Shown here piece by piece: positions 17,663-26,711 of a DNA stretch of 64,000 nucleotides. Source of the stretch: Corallococcus coralloides DSM 2259 (GTDB lineage: Bacteria > Myxococcota > Myxococcia > Myxococcales > Myxococcaceae). The position numbers and the translations under genes were made by a program. The notes beneath the pieces were generated by a model. The model was given only the letters and a program-made list of their open reading frames with translations. It ran no database searches and was not told the DNA's origin. The stretch is taken from positions 8,034,328-8,098,327 of the forward strand of contig NC_017030.1 in assembly GCF_000255295.1 (NCBI RefSeq), written 5' to 3'. Every line of letters starts with the position of its first letter. The stretch's first letter is position 1.

Positions 17663-19228
17663 GTGCGCAGAGTCGGAATCTTCGGCTGGGGCGTGGTCGC
17701 CCCGCGTTCCCCCAACATCGAGGCCTTCGCGAAGAACCTCGCGTCGTCCGAGACCTGGCTGACCCCCTTCAACGGCTTCGGTCCGGACAACTTCCTCGTC
17801 GGCACGCCCGAGTTCGACCTGGCGGACTACAAGCCGTGGATCGACGAGCGCTTCCCCGCCAACCGCTTCTCCCAGTTGGAGCGGAAGATGGGGCAGCCCA
17901 CGCAGTACGCCATCGGCGCGTTCATCCAGTCGCTGGCGCAGAACCCGGGCATCGAGAAGGAGCTCCAGGAGCTGGGCACGAAGGCCCACGTCTACGTGGG
18001 CACCGGCCTGGGCGACCTGCCCACCATCCAGAACATCTCCCTGGACCTCTACCGCGCCCAGCGCCGGTGGGACCGCTTCTGGGCCTCCCCCGAGCGCAAC
18101 GGCGCCCTCCGCCAGTGGCGCGAGACGCGCGAGCCCCTGCCCGGCCTGCCGCCGGAGCCCTCCACCATCGAAGAGGTGGAGCGCGACAAGGCGGAGGACG
18201 ACTGGTGGCACTTCTGGGCCGGCCGCTCGCCGGAGCTGCGCGAGTACCTGGAGGAGCTGCGCGAGATTGAAGCCATTGGCGTGCCCGACGAGGGCGACGT
18301 GGAGTCCGCCAAGCTGGCCGTCATCAAGGAGAAGCGCACGCGCAACGCGCGCCTCCAGAAGAAGTGGAGCGCGCCCGAGCCGCCGTGGAACGCCGTGTCC
18401 TCCAACGTGCTGTGGAACATCCACAACACGCCCGCGTCCCAGGTGTCCATGCTGGGCCAGATTACGGGCATGACGTTCGCGCCGGTGGCCGCGTGCTCGT
18501 CCTTCGGCTACGGCCTGAAGCTGGCCATGAACGCCATCCGCCTGGGTGAGGCGAAGGCCGTGGTGCTGGGCATGACGGACGCGGCGCCCAACCCGCTGGT
18601 GGTGGGCGGCTTCTACAACGCGCGCGTCATCTCCGCGGACGCCGCCGTGTCCAAGCCCCTCACCGCGCTGCGCGGCACGCACATCGCCGGAGGCGCGGTG
18701 GTGTGGGTGGTGGGCGACTACGAGCACTTCACGCAGAAGGGCTTCAAGGCGCTGGGCCTGGAGCCCGTCGCCGTGGGCGTCACCGCGGACGCGGACCACA
18801 TCATCACCCCGTCCAAGGAAGGCCCCACGCTGGCCATCCGCGAGGCGCTGGGCGCCGCCGGCTGTCAGCCCCAGGACGTGGGCAGCTGGGACCTGCACGC
18901 CACCGCCACCCCGGGCGACTTCCTGGAGGTGCAGAACCTGCGCGACGTGCTGCCGGAGTCCGTGCTGATTACGGCGCGCAAGGGCACCTTCGGCCACGGC
19001 ATGTCCGCGGGCGGAGGCTGGGAGCTCACCGCGCAGTACCTGGGCGCGGAATCCGGCAAGGTGTACCCCACGCCGCTCTCCGCCCCGGAGCTCAACAAGC
19101 AGATCGCCAAGGTGCACGGCCGCTTCGTCTTCAATCAGGAAGTGGCGGCGCCCGAGGGGTGCTCGGGCAAGCTGTCCATGGGCGTGGGCGGCATCAACGC
19201 CTGCGTCATCTCCCGGCCCTGGAAGTAG
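17663..19228 (+). CDS. Beta-ketoacyl synthase-like protein
   Basis: A 521-residue thiolase-fold enzyme. GTG 17663 is the start because GGAGGAAAC lies 8 bp upstream and the chain then begins with the family's first strand (RRVGIFGWGVVAPRS). The condensation triad is intact: nucleophile C278 (VAACSSFGYG), H412 (DLHATATPGD) and H445, with K440 (KGTFGHGMSAGG). C278 falls far later than the usual residue 160-170 because residues about 130-250 hold a charged, helical segment rich in Trp, Arg and Glu that ordinary FabF-type enzymes lack. No acyl carrier protein or other fatty-acid gene lies nearby. It may use a special acyl substrate; the product is unknown. Confidence 0.82.
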   Translation: MRRVGIFGWGVVAPRSPNIEAFAKNLASSETWLTPFNGFGPDNFLVGTPEFDLADYKPWIDERFPANRFSQLERKMGQPTQYAIGAFIQSLAQNPGIEKELQELGTKAHVYVGTGLGDLPTIQNISLDLYRAQRRWDRFWASPERNGALRQWRETREPLPGLPPEPSTIEEVERDKAEDDWWHFWAGRSPELREYLEELREIEAIGVPDEGDVESAKLAVIKEKRTRNARLQKKWSAPEPPWNAVSSNVLWNIHNTPASQVSMLGQITGMTFAPVAACSSFGYGLKLAMNAIRLGEAKAVVLGMTDAAPNPLVVGGFYNARVISADAAVSKPLTALRGTHIAGGAVVWVVGDYEHFTQKGFKALGLEPVAVGVTADADHIITPSKEGPTLAIREALGAAGCQPQDVGSWDLHATATPGDFLEVQNLRDVLPESVLITARKGTFGHGMSAGGGWELTAQYLGAESGKVYPTPLSAPELNKQIAKVHGRFVFNQEVAAPEGCSGKLSMGVGGINACVISRPWK

Positions 19229-19260
19229 CGCCGGAGGCGCGACGGTCCGCGAAGGGCCTT

Positions 19261-19824
19261 TCAGGGGTACTTCGCGGACGCCTCGGCCTCCAGGGCCGTG
19301 GCGCCCTTCGGGTTGAGCTTGCGGAAGAACTCCAGCTCCAGGTCCAGGTCGCGGTAGCTGGCCTTCTGCGCCGGGGCCAGGCCGCTGGCGCTTCGGCCCA
19401 CGCCGTTCTCATCCGCCAGGCCGCCGGTGGACGGTCTGCCGTTGCCCTTGTCGGTGGCGTAGCTGACGCCCACGGACTGCTGCACGCGGTCGGTGCGCAG
19501 CGCGCGCAGCACGGCCCGGCCATCCGCCAGCGTCACGCCTTCGATGAGGTAGCGCGTGGAGGACGTGGGCCCCAGCGTGCCGCCGCCTGAGTCCAGCCAC
19601 TCCGTCTCCAGCACGAACTGGTTGGGCAGCTCGCGCCACGAATAGCCGCGCTCATCCATGATGGCCTTCACCTCCGGCCACAGCTGCGCGAGCGGCTGCT
19701 CGTAGGCGGCGGTGGCCGCGCGGTCGCGGACGTAGTTGTCCCGCTGGTGGCCGGCACAACCGGTGACGAGGACGACGGACGCGGTCAGGGCCCACAACGG
19801 GGCCGCGCGAAGCAGGTGGCGCAT
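19261..19824 (-). CDS. Lipoprotein, BamC/NlpB-like
   Basis: A 187-residue lipoprotein. The start at 19824 is supported by a ribosome site (GGGAGGTCG) and by a type II signal with lipobox LVTGC, acylated at C23. After the anchor comes a mixed alpha/beta domain with the stretch LPNQFVLETEW and repeated hydrophobic strands (STRYLIEGVTL, AVLRALRTD). This looks like the domain seen in BamC/NlpB-type outer-membrane lipoproteins, but the similarity is only suggestive. A 10-bp inverted repeat (19245-19254 with 19270-19279) spans its stop codon and may end transcription from both sides. Confidence 0.65.
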   Translation of the reverse strand: MRHLLRAAPLWALTASVVLVTGCAGHQRDNYVRDRAATAAYEQPLAQLWPEVKAIMDERGYSWRELPNQFVLETEWLDSGGGTLGPTSSTRYLIEGVTLADGRAVLRALRTDRVQQSVGVSYATDKGNGRPSTGGLADENGVGRSASGLAPAQKASYRDLDLELEFFRKLNPKGATALEAEASAKYP

Positions 19825-19929
19825 GGGGACGACCTCCCGGACGGGAAGCAGTGGGGTGTGAAGCGAGCCCATCCTAGCGCGCCCCTCCCCTGCCCCGCCC
19901 GCGCCCCCCGGGGAGGCCCGGCCCCAGCG

Positions 19930-21054
19930 TCAGCCCTTGGGCACCGCCACCATGTCGAAGTCCGGGATGCGTTCACGCATGAACTCACGCATCCGGTTGA
20001 TGAGGGCCGCCTCGATCTGCCGGGCGCGCTCGCGGCTGACGCCGTACTTGTCGCCGATGTCCTGGAGCGTGAGCGGTTCGTCCGCGGTGAGGCGGTGCTC
20101 GAAGATGTAGCGCTCCTTGCCCTCCAGCGTCTGGGCGAAGGCGGCCAGGTTCTCCCGGAAGAGGGCCTTGAGCTGCTCGCCGCCCAGGCGCTCGTCGGCG
20201 GGCACCGCGCTGGACGGCAGGTAGCGGTCCGCCCGCGTGGCGCCCGAGTCCCCGTCGTTGCCCAGCGGCGCGTCGATGGACACCTCGTCGTGCCCCAGCC
20301 GCTGGTCCATCTCCACCACGTCCTGCTCGCTGACGTTGAGCCGCTCCGCCAGGAGGCGCGGGCTGGCCTCGAAGCCCTGGGAGATGAGCTTCTCCTGCTC
20401 CTGGCGCAGCTTGAAGAAGAGCTTCCGCTGGGCCTCGGTGGTCCCCAGCTTCACCATCTTCCAGTTGTCCATGATGTAGCGAAGGATGTACGCGCGGATC
20501 CACCAGGCGGCGTAGGAGCTGAGCTTCACGCCCCGGTCCGGGTCGTACTTCTTCACGGCCTGCATCAGCCCGATGTTGCCCTCCTGCACCAGGTCCAGCA
20601 GGGACAGGGGGTTGCGGTGGTACTCGTGGGCCAGTTTCACCACGAGTCTCAGGTTGGAGGCCACCAGGCGGTAGGCCGCCCGCACGTCCCCCGTGGACTG
20701 GTACTCCTTGGCCAGCCGGTGCTCCTCCTCCCGGGTGAGCAGGGGGTGCTTCGTCACCTCGGCCATGTAGGCCTGGAGCGGGTCCCGGTTGGTGAGGGCG
20801 CTGCTGGCCTCCGCGCGCACCAGGGCCGCGGGCCGGGCGGGAGCGGGGGACTCCTCGATTTCCGCCTCGGCTTCGTTCAATTCCGCCAGGTCCGGCTCCA
20901 GGGCGTCCGGGTCCTGGGCGGTCTCCTCGACATCCTCCTCCGGGGTTTCCGGGGCGGTCTCCCGGGCGGCCCCCGGGCGGGCGGAGGCCGCGGGGCGCTT
21001 CGCGCGGGGCCGGGGGGCGGCCGGACCATTGGTTCTCTTCCTCCCATTCGCCAT
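19930..21054 (-). CDS. RpoH-like (sigma-32 group) sigma factor
   Basis: A 374-residue sigma-70 family protein. Residues 1-95 are a Lys/Arg/Ala then Glu-rich extension with no counterpart in sigma-32. Region 1.2/2 follows with NLRLVVKLAHEYHRN, LLDLVQEGNIGLMQAVKKYDPDRG (core binding) and the -10 recognition helix KLSSYAAWWIRAYI. The stretch QRKLFFKLRQEQEKL is the RpoH box, which supports the sigma-32 group (SigB/SigC type in Myxococcus). Region 4 carries LTLQDIGDKYGVSRERARQIEAALINRMRE. The start is ATG 21054, preceded by GGAG. It is divergent from the helicase gene by 68 bp. A role in stress or development is inferred from the family. Confidence 0.88.
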   Translation of the reverse strand: MANGRKRTNGPAAPRPRAKRPAASARPGAARETAPETPEEDVEETAQDPDALEPDLAELNEAEAEIEESPAPARPAALVRAEASSALTNRDPLQAYMAEVTKHPLLTREEEHRLAKEYQSTGDVRAAYRLVASNLRLVVKLAHEYHRNPLSLLDLVQEGNIGLMQAVKKYDPDRGVKLSSYAAWWIRAYILRYIMDNWKMVKLGTTEAQRKLFFKLRQEQEKLISQGFEASPRLLAERLNVSEQDVVEMDQRLGHDEVSIDAPLGNDGDSGATRADRYLPSSAVPADERLGGEQLKALFRENLAAFAQTLEGKERYIFEHRLTADEPLTLQDIGDKYGVSRERARQIEAALINRMREFMRERIPDFDMVAVPKG

Positions 21055-21122
21055 GCGCGCTCCATACCCCAAAGTGCCGCGATTGTTGCCAGAGGGTAAT
21101 GCAGGGGCTATGCCCATGCCCG

Positions 21123-23540
21123 ATGAGCGACATCCAAGAGCCCACGCCGGGAGCCCCGGCGCCTGACGAAGCCTCGACGCGTCCCGCCGAATACATCGCG
21201 GACGTCAGCTTCGACGAAATGAACCTCTCCGAGCCCCTCCGCCGTGCGCTGGCGGAGCGCGGCTACACCAGTCCCACCCCCGTCCAGGCCAAGGCCTTCG
21301 GTCCCGCGATGGCGGGCAAGGACCTCATCGTCCGCAGCAAGACGGGCACGGGCAAGACGGCCGCCTTCGGCCTGCCCCTGCTGGAGAAGATCCCCGCGGA
21401 CGAGAAGCGCGTGCGCGCCCTCATCCTCTGCCCCACGCGCGAATTGGCGCTCCAGGTGGCGGAGGAGCTCACCACCCTGGCCAAGTACAAGGGCGTGAAG
21501 GTGGCGGCCATCTACGGCGGCGCCTCCATGAAGCAGCAGGAGGACGCGCTGGAAGAGGGCACGCCCATCATCGTGGGCACCCCGGGCCGCGTCTTCGACC
21601 ACATCAACCGCGGCAACCTCAAGCTGGACGGCTGCGACCACGCCGTGCTGGACGAAGCCGACGAGATGTTGAACCAGGGCTTCTACGAGGAGGTGACGCG
21701 CATCCTCGACCGCCTTCCGAAGACGCGCCAGGTGCTGCTCTTCAGCGCCACCGTCCCCACGGACATCCAGAACCTCATCGCGCGCTACACGACGAACGCG
21801 GAGACGCTGCTGCTGTCCGGCGACGTCTTCACGGTGGAGCACATCCACCACATCCGCTACGACGTGTCGGATCAGTTCCCCAAGCCGCGCAACCTCATCT
21901 ACATCCTGGAGAAGGAGGAGCCCTCCAACGCCATCATCTTCTGCAACACGCGGGATGACACGGCGCTGGTGACCGCGGTGCTCAACCGCAACGGCTTCGA
22001 CGCGGAGCTGCTCAACGGAGACCTGCCGCAGAAGGAGCGCGAGCGGGTGATGGGCAAGGTGAAGCGCGGCGAGGTGGCCTTCATGGTCGCCACGGACATC
22101 GCGGCGCGCGGCATCGACATCTCCGGGCTGGAGTACGTCATCAACTACTCCCTGCCGGAGGACCCCGCCGTCTACCTGCACCGCGTGGGCCGCACGGGCC
22201 GCATCGGCAACAAGGGCACCGCCATCAACCTCTTCTCCGGGCGCGAGCTGGCGACGTTCACCGTGCTGGAGAAGAAGTTCGGCATCAAGTTCGAGATGCG
22301 CGAGATGCCCGCTCCCGAAGAGGCGATGCACCTGTGGACCGAGCGCCACGTGCGTGAGCTGCGCGAGGGCATGGGCTCCAGCATCTTCGAGGGCTTCCTG
22401 CCCCTGGCCTCGCAGCTCAAGCAGCGCCCGGACGCGGACGACCTCATCGCCTTCCTCATCAAGTACTACTTCAGCCGCCTGCGCATGGAGAAGGCCCAGG
22501 CCGCCGGTGAGACGGAGAAGCGCGAGCCGGCGCCGGAGCGCAAGCCCGTGGAGCGCCGGGGCAAGGACCGCGAGCGCGACCGTGAGCGTCCCCGCCGCGA
22601 GGACCGGGGCGAGCGCGCCGAGCGTCCGCGCCGCGACGAGCACCCGGACCGCGAGCGCCGCCCGCGCCGCGACGAACGCCGTGAGGACCGCGGTGAGCGC
22701 CGGGGTGCCGGTTCCGCCGCGCTGGAGGCGGGCCCGGGCGAGACGAAGCTCTGGGTGAACCTGGGCACCGCGGACGGCCTGGGGCCGGGCAGCATCGCCA
22801 CGGCCATGGAGGACGCGGGCGCGCCGCTGGGCAAGCTGGTGCGCGCGGAGCTGCGCCCCACGTTCGCGTACGTGTTCGTGGCGGAGGAGGACTCCGCGGG
22901 CTTCGAGGCGCTCAACGGCAAGCAGCACGGCGGCAAGACGCTGCGCGTGGAGAAGAGCAAGCCGCGCAGCGAGCGCGACACGACCAGCACCCGCCCGCCC
23001 CCGTCCCCGGACGCGGGCCCCGGCGAGGTGAAGCTCTGGGTGAACCTGGGCTCGGATGACGGCATGGACGAGGCGAAGCTGCCCGCCACGCTGGAGTCCC
23101 TGGGCGCCCCCGCGGGCAAGGTCATCAAGGCCCTCACCCGCCCCACCTACGGCTACGTCTACGTGCCGGAAGATGACGCCGCGGGCTTCGAGTCGCTCAA
23201 CGGCAAGGCGCACAACGACAAGCCGCTGAAGCTGGAGCGGCACCGTCCGCGCGGCCAGCGTGAAGAGCGCCGCCCCCGTCATGAGGCCCTGCCGGACATC
23301 CCCGGACAGGCGCGCCTGTGGGTGGGCCTGGGCCGTCAGGAGGGCCTGGACGAGGCGGGCGTCACCGCCGCGCTGGAGGCCGCGGGCGCTCCGGCGGGCA
23401 AGGTGCTGCGCACCGACCTGCGCCCCACGTACGCGTACGTCTTCGTCGCGGAGGAGGACGTGGCGGGCTTCGAGGCCACCCACGGCAAGCCCCACGGCGA
23501 GGGCAAGACGCTCAAGGTGGAGCGCGCCAAGCGCAAGTAG
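21123..23540 (+). CDS. DEAD-box RNA helicase with three C-terminal RNA-binding modules
   Basis: ATP-dependent RNA helicase of 805 residues. Core motifs: Q motif TPVQ, Walker A SKTGTGKT (72-79), PTRELA, GTPGR, DEAD (177-180), SAT, ARGID and HRVGRTGRIG. A linker (about 465-535) is packed with Arg/Asp/Glu repeats, predicted disordered and RNA-sticky. Three tandem copies of a roughly 80-residue module follow, each opening with (K/R)LWVNLG or RLWVGLG and containing LRPTFAYVFV or its variant (starts near 541, 636, 730). They resemble the DbpA-type RNA-binding domain, of which DbpA carries only one. A role in ribosome assembly or cold adaptation is inferred. ATG 21123 is chosen over an upstream in-frame start lying in the divergent promoter region. 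Confidence 0.92.
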   Translation: MSDIQEPTPGAPAPDEASTRPAEYIADVSFDEMNLSEPLRRALAERGYTSPTPVQAKAFGPAMAGKDLIVRSKTGTGKTAAFGLPLLEKIPADEKRVRALILCPTRELALQVAEELTTLAKYKGVKVAAIYGGASMKQQEDALEEGTPIIVGTPGRVFDHINRGNLKLDGCDHAVLDEADEMLNQGFYEEVTRILDRLPKTRQVLLFSATVPTDIQNLIARYTTNAETLLLSGDVFTVEHIHHIRYDVSDQFPKPRNLIYILEKEEPSNAIIFCNTRDDTALVTAVLNRNGFDAELLNGDLPQKERERVMGKVKRGEVAFMVATDIAARGIDISGLEYVINYSLPEDPAVYLHRVGRTGRIGNKGTAINLFSGRELATFTVLEKKFGIKFEMREMPAPEEAMHLWTERHVRELREGMGSSIFEGFLPLASQLKQRPDADDLIAFLIKYYFSRLRMEKAQAAGETEKREPAPERKPVERRGKDRERDRERPRREDRGERAERPRRDEHPDRERRPRRDERREDRGERRGAGSAALEAGPGETKLWVNLGTADGLGPGSIATAMEDAGAPLGKLVRAELRPTFAYVFVAEEDSAGFEALNGKQHGGKTLRVEKSKPRSERDTTSTRPPPSPDAGPGEVKLWVNLGSDDGMDEAKLPATLESLGAPAGKVIKALTRPTYGYVYVPEDDAAGFESLNGKAHNDKPLKLERHRPRGQREERRPRHEALPDIPGQARLWVGLGRQEGLDEAGVTAALEAAGAPAGKVLRTDLRPTYAYVFVAEEDVAGFEATHGKPHGEGKTLKVERAKRK

Positions 23541-23549
23541 TGCTTCCGT

Positions 23550-23585
23550 GCCTCCGGTGTCTCAGGACTCCGGAGGCGCCTTCTT
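23550..23585. terminator. Hairpin terminator between convergent genes
   Basis: GCCTCCGG (23550-23557) and CCGGAGGC (23570-23577) form an 8-bp stem with a 12-nt loop, followed by a pyrimidine run GCCTTCTTCC. It lies just after the helicase stop and overlaps the stop codon of the convergent XRE gene. Confidence 0.55.
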
Positions 23586-24068
23586 CCTGCGGGCCCGGTG
23601 GTAGTGCGCCACGCACAGCCCCCGGGCCAGCACGGGCCGGCCGCACTCCGGTGAGGCGCAGGCCGCGCTGGCCTCCTTCGCCGGGGGAGTCGATGCGCCC
23701 GGCCCACCGCTGAACATCGCCTCCGCCACGGCCAGCAGGCGGTCCACGTCGTCGCGCCCCAGCTTCTTCAGCCGCACCCACTCCACCAGCCGATGAGCCC
23801 CCGCGTCCTCCGCGTCCTCCAGCCGGAACAGCTCCCCCAGCGGCAGCTCCAGCGCGGCCGCGACCTGGAGGAGCGTGTCGTAGCTGGGGTTGCGCTCGCC
23901 GCGCTCCAGCAGGGACACGAAGCTCACGGAGATGTCGCACCGGGCGGCGAAGTCCTCCTGGGTGAGGCCCCGGCGCTCGCGCAGCGTGCGGATCCGCCGC
24001 GCCAGTCCCTGCAGGGACGAACCGGCGTCGCTGTCGTCCGGGGAGTGGGGGCGCATGGACGCCCCCAT
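23562..24068 (-). CDS. XRE-family regulator with C-terminal Cys/His motif
   Basis: A 168-residue DNA-binding protein. Residues about 20-80 form a Cro/CI-type helix-turn-helix (LRERRGLTQEDFAARCDIS, then SFVSLLERGERNPSYDTL). The middle (85-120) is helical. The tail holds CASPECGRPVLARGLC followed by HYHRARRKK, a CxxxxC...C...HxH arrangement that could bind zinc and a strongly basic end that could contact nucleic acid. The start may instead be the ATG at 24056 (MRPHSPDD). It is divergent from glutamate dehydrogenase by 56 bp, so it may control that gene or itself; this is inference. Confidence 0.82.
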   Translation of the reverse strand: MGASMRPHSPDDSDAGSSLQGLARRIRTLRERRGLTQEDFAARCDISVSFVSLLERGERNPSYDTLLQVAAALELPLGELFRLEDAEDAGAHRLVEWVRLKKLGRDDVDRLLAVAEAMFSGGPGASTPPAKEASAACASPECGRPVLARGLCVAHYHRARRKKAPPES

Positions 24069-24124
24069 CGTAGCGCACCGCTTCTGTTAAGGTTTTCCGT
24101 CTGTCCCCAGGAGTGAAGCCCACC

Positions 24125-25354
24125 ATGAACGCCGTCGACGGCACCAACTACTACTTCCGCAAGGCCGCGCGGGTGATGGACGTGGGCACGCCCATCGAGA
24201 CGCTCCTGGCCACGCCCCTGCGCGAGGTGAAGGTGCAGGTGTCCATCGAGATGGACTCCGGCGAGATCCGCACGTTCCTGGGCTACCGCATCCAGCACGA
24301 CAACAGCCGCGGCCCCATGAAGGGCGGCCTGCGCTACCACCCCGCCCTGGACCAGGACGAGTGCGTGTCGCTCGCGTCGCTGATGACGTGGAAGACGGCC
24401 GTGGTGAACGTGCCCTACGGCGGCGCCAAGGGCGGCGTGGCGTGCGACCCCGCGCAGATGAGCCTCAAGGAAGTGGAGCGGCTCACGCGCAAGTTCGTGG
24501 ATCAGATTCAGGACGTCATCGGGCCCACGCGGGACATCCCCGCGCCGGACGTCAACACCAACCCCCAGGTGATGGCCTGGGTGATGGACCAGTACTCGCG
24601 CTACCACGGCCACTCCCCGGCGGTGGTGACGGGCAAGCCCCTGGAGCTGTACGGCTCCAAGGGCCGCGAGGCCGCCACCGGGCGCGGCCTGCTCTACGTG
24701 TGCCGTGAAATCCTGCGCGACCTGGGCATGCCGGTGAAGGGCACGCGCTTCGCCATCCAGGGCTTCGGCAACGTGGGCAGCCACATCGCGCAGCTCATCT
24801 GGGGCGACGGCGGCGTGGTGGTGGCCGCGTCCGACGTGCTGGGCGGCATGTACAACCCCACGGGCCTGGACGTGCCGTCCCTCTTCGAGCACGTGAAGCG
24901 CACCGGCACCGTGACGGGCTTCAGCGGCGGCACGCCGTGCCGCAACGAGGACGTGCTCGCGGCGGACTGCGAGGTGCTCATCCCCGCGGCCCTGGGCCAC
25001 GTGCTCACCCGCGACAACGCCAACAGCGTGCGCGCGCGCCTGGTGGTGGAGGGCGCCAACGGCCCCACCCAGCCGGAGGCGGACGACATCCTGGAGAAGC
25101 GCGGCATCTTCGTGGTGCCGGACATCCTGGCCAGCGCGGGCGGCGTGACGGTGAGCTACCTGGAGTGGGTGCAGAACCTCCAGCACGTCTCCTGGGAAGA
25201 GGACCGCGTCAACGCGGAGCTGGAGAAGACGATGAAGGAGGCCTACGACCGGGTGGCGCAGATTGCACGGTCTCGTAAGGTTTCCATGCGGACGGCCGCC
25301 TACATCCTGGCCATCGGCCGGGTGGGCAAGGCCACGGTGCTGCGCGGCATCTGA
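24125..25354 (+). CDS. gdhA: Glutamate dehydrogenase
   Basis: A 409-residue Glu/Leu/Phe/Val-dehydrogenase linking glutamate and 2-oxoglutarate. The substrate site is intact: K66 (GPMKGGLRYHP), K90 (MTWKTAV) and catalytic K102 (PYGGAKGG), then DIPAPDVNT. The NAD(P) Rossmann fold carries FAIQGFGNVGSH. The C-terminal half has EGANGPTQPEAD. The size and sequence resemble the hexameric catabolic class; cofactor preference cannot be told. I use the ATG at 24125, 12 bp downstream of an in-frame GTG, because CAGGAG then sits about 12 bp upstream. Threonine dehydratase follows in the same direction, giving a small amino-acid catabolic group. Confidence 0.93.
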   Translation: MNAVDGTNYYFRKAARVMDVGTPIETLLATPLREVKVQVSIEMDSGEIRTFLGYRIQHDNSRGPMKGGLRYHPALDQDECVSLASLMTWKTAVVNVPYGGAKGGVACDPAQMSLKEVERLTRKFVDQIQDVIGPTRDIPAPDVNTNPQVMAWVMDQYSRYHGHSPAVVTGKPLELYGSKGREAATGRGLLYVCREILRDLGMPVKGTRFAIQGFGNVGSHIAQLIWGDGGVVVAASDVLGGMYNPTGLDVPSLFEHVKRTGTVTGFSGGTPCRNEDVLAADCEVLIPAALGHVLTRDNANSVRARLVVEGANGPTQPEADDILEKRGIFVVPDILASAGGVTVSYLEWVQNLQHVSWEEDRVNAELEKTMKEAYDRVAQIARSRKVSMRTAAYILAIGRVGKATVLRGI

Positions 25355-25438
25355 CGCGTCCCGTCGCGCGCGCGGCCAGGCAGGCGTGGGGCTCCGGACC
25401 GCTTCCGTGCGGGGCCCGCTTCCGCTACACGGCCGCCC

Positions 25439-26659
25439 ATGATGGTCACCCTGCAGGACATCCAGGCGGCGCGCGAGCGGATCCGTCCCGCGCTGCGCCC
25501 CACGCCGTGCCCCGCGTCGGACTACTTCACGGAGAAGACCGACTGCGCGGTGGTGTACTTCAAGCTGGAGAACCTCCAGCGCACCGGCGCCTTCAAGGAG
25601 CGCGGCGCGCTCAACAAGCTGCTGACGCTGACGGAGGAGGAGAAGCGCCGCGGCGTCATCGCGGCCTCCGCCGGCAACCACGCGCAGGGCGTGGCCTACC
25701 ACGCGCGCCGGCTGGGCATCCGCGCCACCATCGTGATGCCGGAGCGCACGCCGCTCATCAAGGTCACGCGCACGCGGGATGACTACGGCGCGCGCGTGGT
25801 GCTCAAGGGCGCCAACTACGACGAGGCCTACGCGGAGGCCCTGCGCATCCAGGCCGCGGAGAACCTGGTGTTCGTGCACCCGTTCAACGACCCGCACGTC
25901 ATCGCGGGCCAGGGCACGCTCGCGCTGGAGCTCTTGGAGCAGTGCCCGGACCTGGAGCTGGTGGTGGTGCCGGTGGGCGGCGGCGGGCTCATCTCCGGCG
26001 TGGCCGTGGCCCTGAAGGAGACGAACCCGCGCATCCAGGTGGTGGGCGTGCAGGCCTCCACCATCGCCAGCATGAAGGCGTCGCTGGATGCCGGGAAGCG
26101 CACGGAGCTCACGAACGCGGGCACCACCATCGCGGATGGCATCGCGGTGAAGGTGCCGGGGGAGCTCACCTTCGAGCACGTGCGCAAGTACGTGGACGCG
26201 ATGGTGACGGTGGACGAGGAGGAGATCGCCGCCGCCATCCTGATGATGCTGGAGCAGGAGAAGTCGGTGGCGGAGGGCGCGGGCGCGGCGGGGCTGGCGG
26301 CGCTCGTCAACGGCCGGATTCCGCAGGCGAAGGGCAAGCGCGTCGCCATCATCGTGGGCGGCGGCAACATCGACATGAACGTCATCAGCCGCATCATCGA
26401 GCGGGGCCTCGTGAAGGCGGGCCGCCTGGTGCAGCTGGAGGTGCGGCTGCCGGACCGGCCCGGCATGCTGGCGCGGCTCACCACGCAGATCGCCGAGATG
26501 CGCGCCAACGTGGTGGACCTGCACCACGACCGCGCCTTCTCCAAGGCGGGCCTGGGTGAGGCCACGGTGGAGGTGATGCTGGAGACCACCGGACACGCCC
26601 ACATCCAGGAGCTGATGACCGCGCTGGAGTCGCAGGGCTGGCAGGTCGCCCGGACGTAG
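25439..26659 (+). CDS. ilvA: Threonine dehydratase, catabolic/ACT type
   Basis: A PLP-dependent enzyme of 406 residues that deaminates threonine to 2-oxobutyrate. K53 in RTGAFKERGA forms the Schiff base; SAGNHAQGVAYHA and the phosphate-binding VGGGGLISG loop are present. Residues about 330-406 form one ACT domain (LPDRPGMLARLTTQIAEM), the short form common to Bacillus-like and actinobacterial enzymes rather than the two-ACT E. coli IlvA. It could feed isoleucine synthesis or catabolism. Two consecutive ATGs (25439, 25442) make the start uncertain by one codon. A GC-rich 84-bp gap separates it from gdhA. Confidence 0.9.
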   Translation: MMVTLQDIQAARERIRPALRPTPCPASDYFTEKTDCAVVYFKLENLQRTGAFKERGALNKLLTLTEEEKRRGVIAASAGNHAQGVAYHARRLGIRATIVMPERTPLIKVTRTRDDYGARVVLKGANYDEAYAEALRIQAAENLVFVHPFNDPHVIAGQGTLALELLEQCPDLELVVVPVGGGGLISGVAVALKETNPRIQVVGVQASTIASMKASLDAGKRTELTNAGTTIADGIAVKVPGELTFEHVRKYVDAMVTVDEEEIAAAILMMLEQEKSVAEGAGAAGLAALVNGRIPQAKGKRVAIIVGGGNIDMNVISRIIERGLVKAGRLVQLEVRLPDRPGMLARLTTQIAEMRANVVDLHHDRAFSKAGLGEATVEVMLETTGHAHIQELMTALESQGWQVART

Positions 26660-26711
26660 GGCGGGGAGGCTTGCGCGGGCGCTCGGGGCTTCGGCGATAC
26701 TCCGGAAACCC

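Noticed and set aside
19228-19279. Two short inverted repeats after the ketosynthase gene as a definite terminator.
   Set aside because: The 10-bp repeat lies partly inside the lipoprotein coding end and lacks a U-tract, so I mention it in the gene entry but do not list it as a terminator.
25355-25438. Attenuator-like hairpin upstream of threonine dehydratase.
   Set aside because: The 84-bp spacer is GC-rich with imperfect inverted pieces, but it has no leader ORF with Thr/Ile codons and no consistent alternative pairing.
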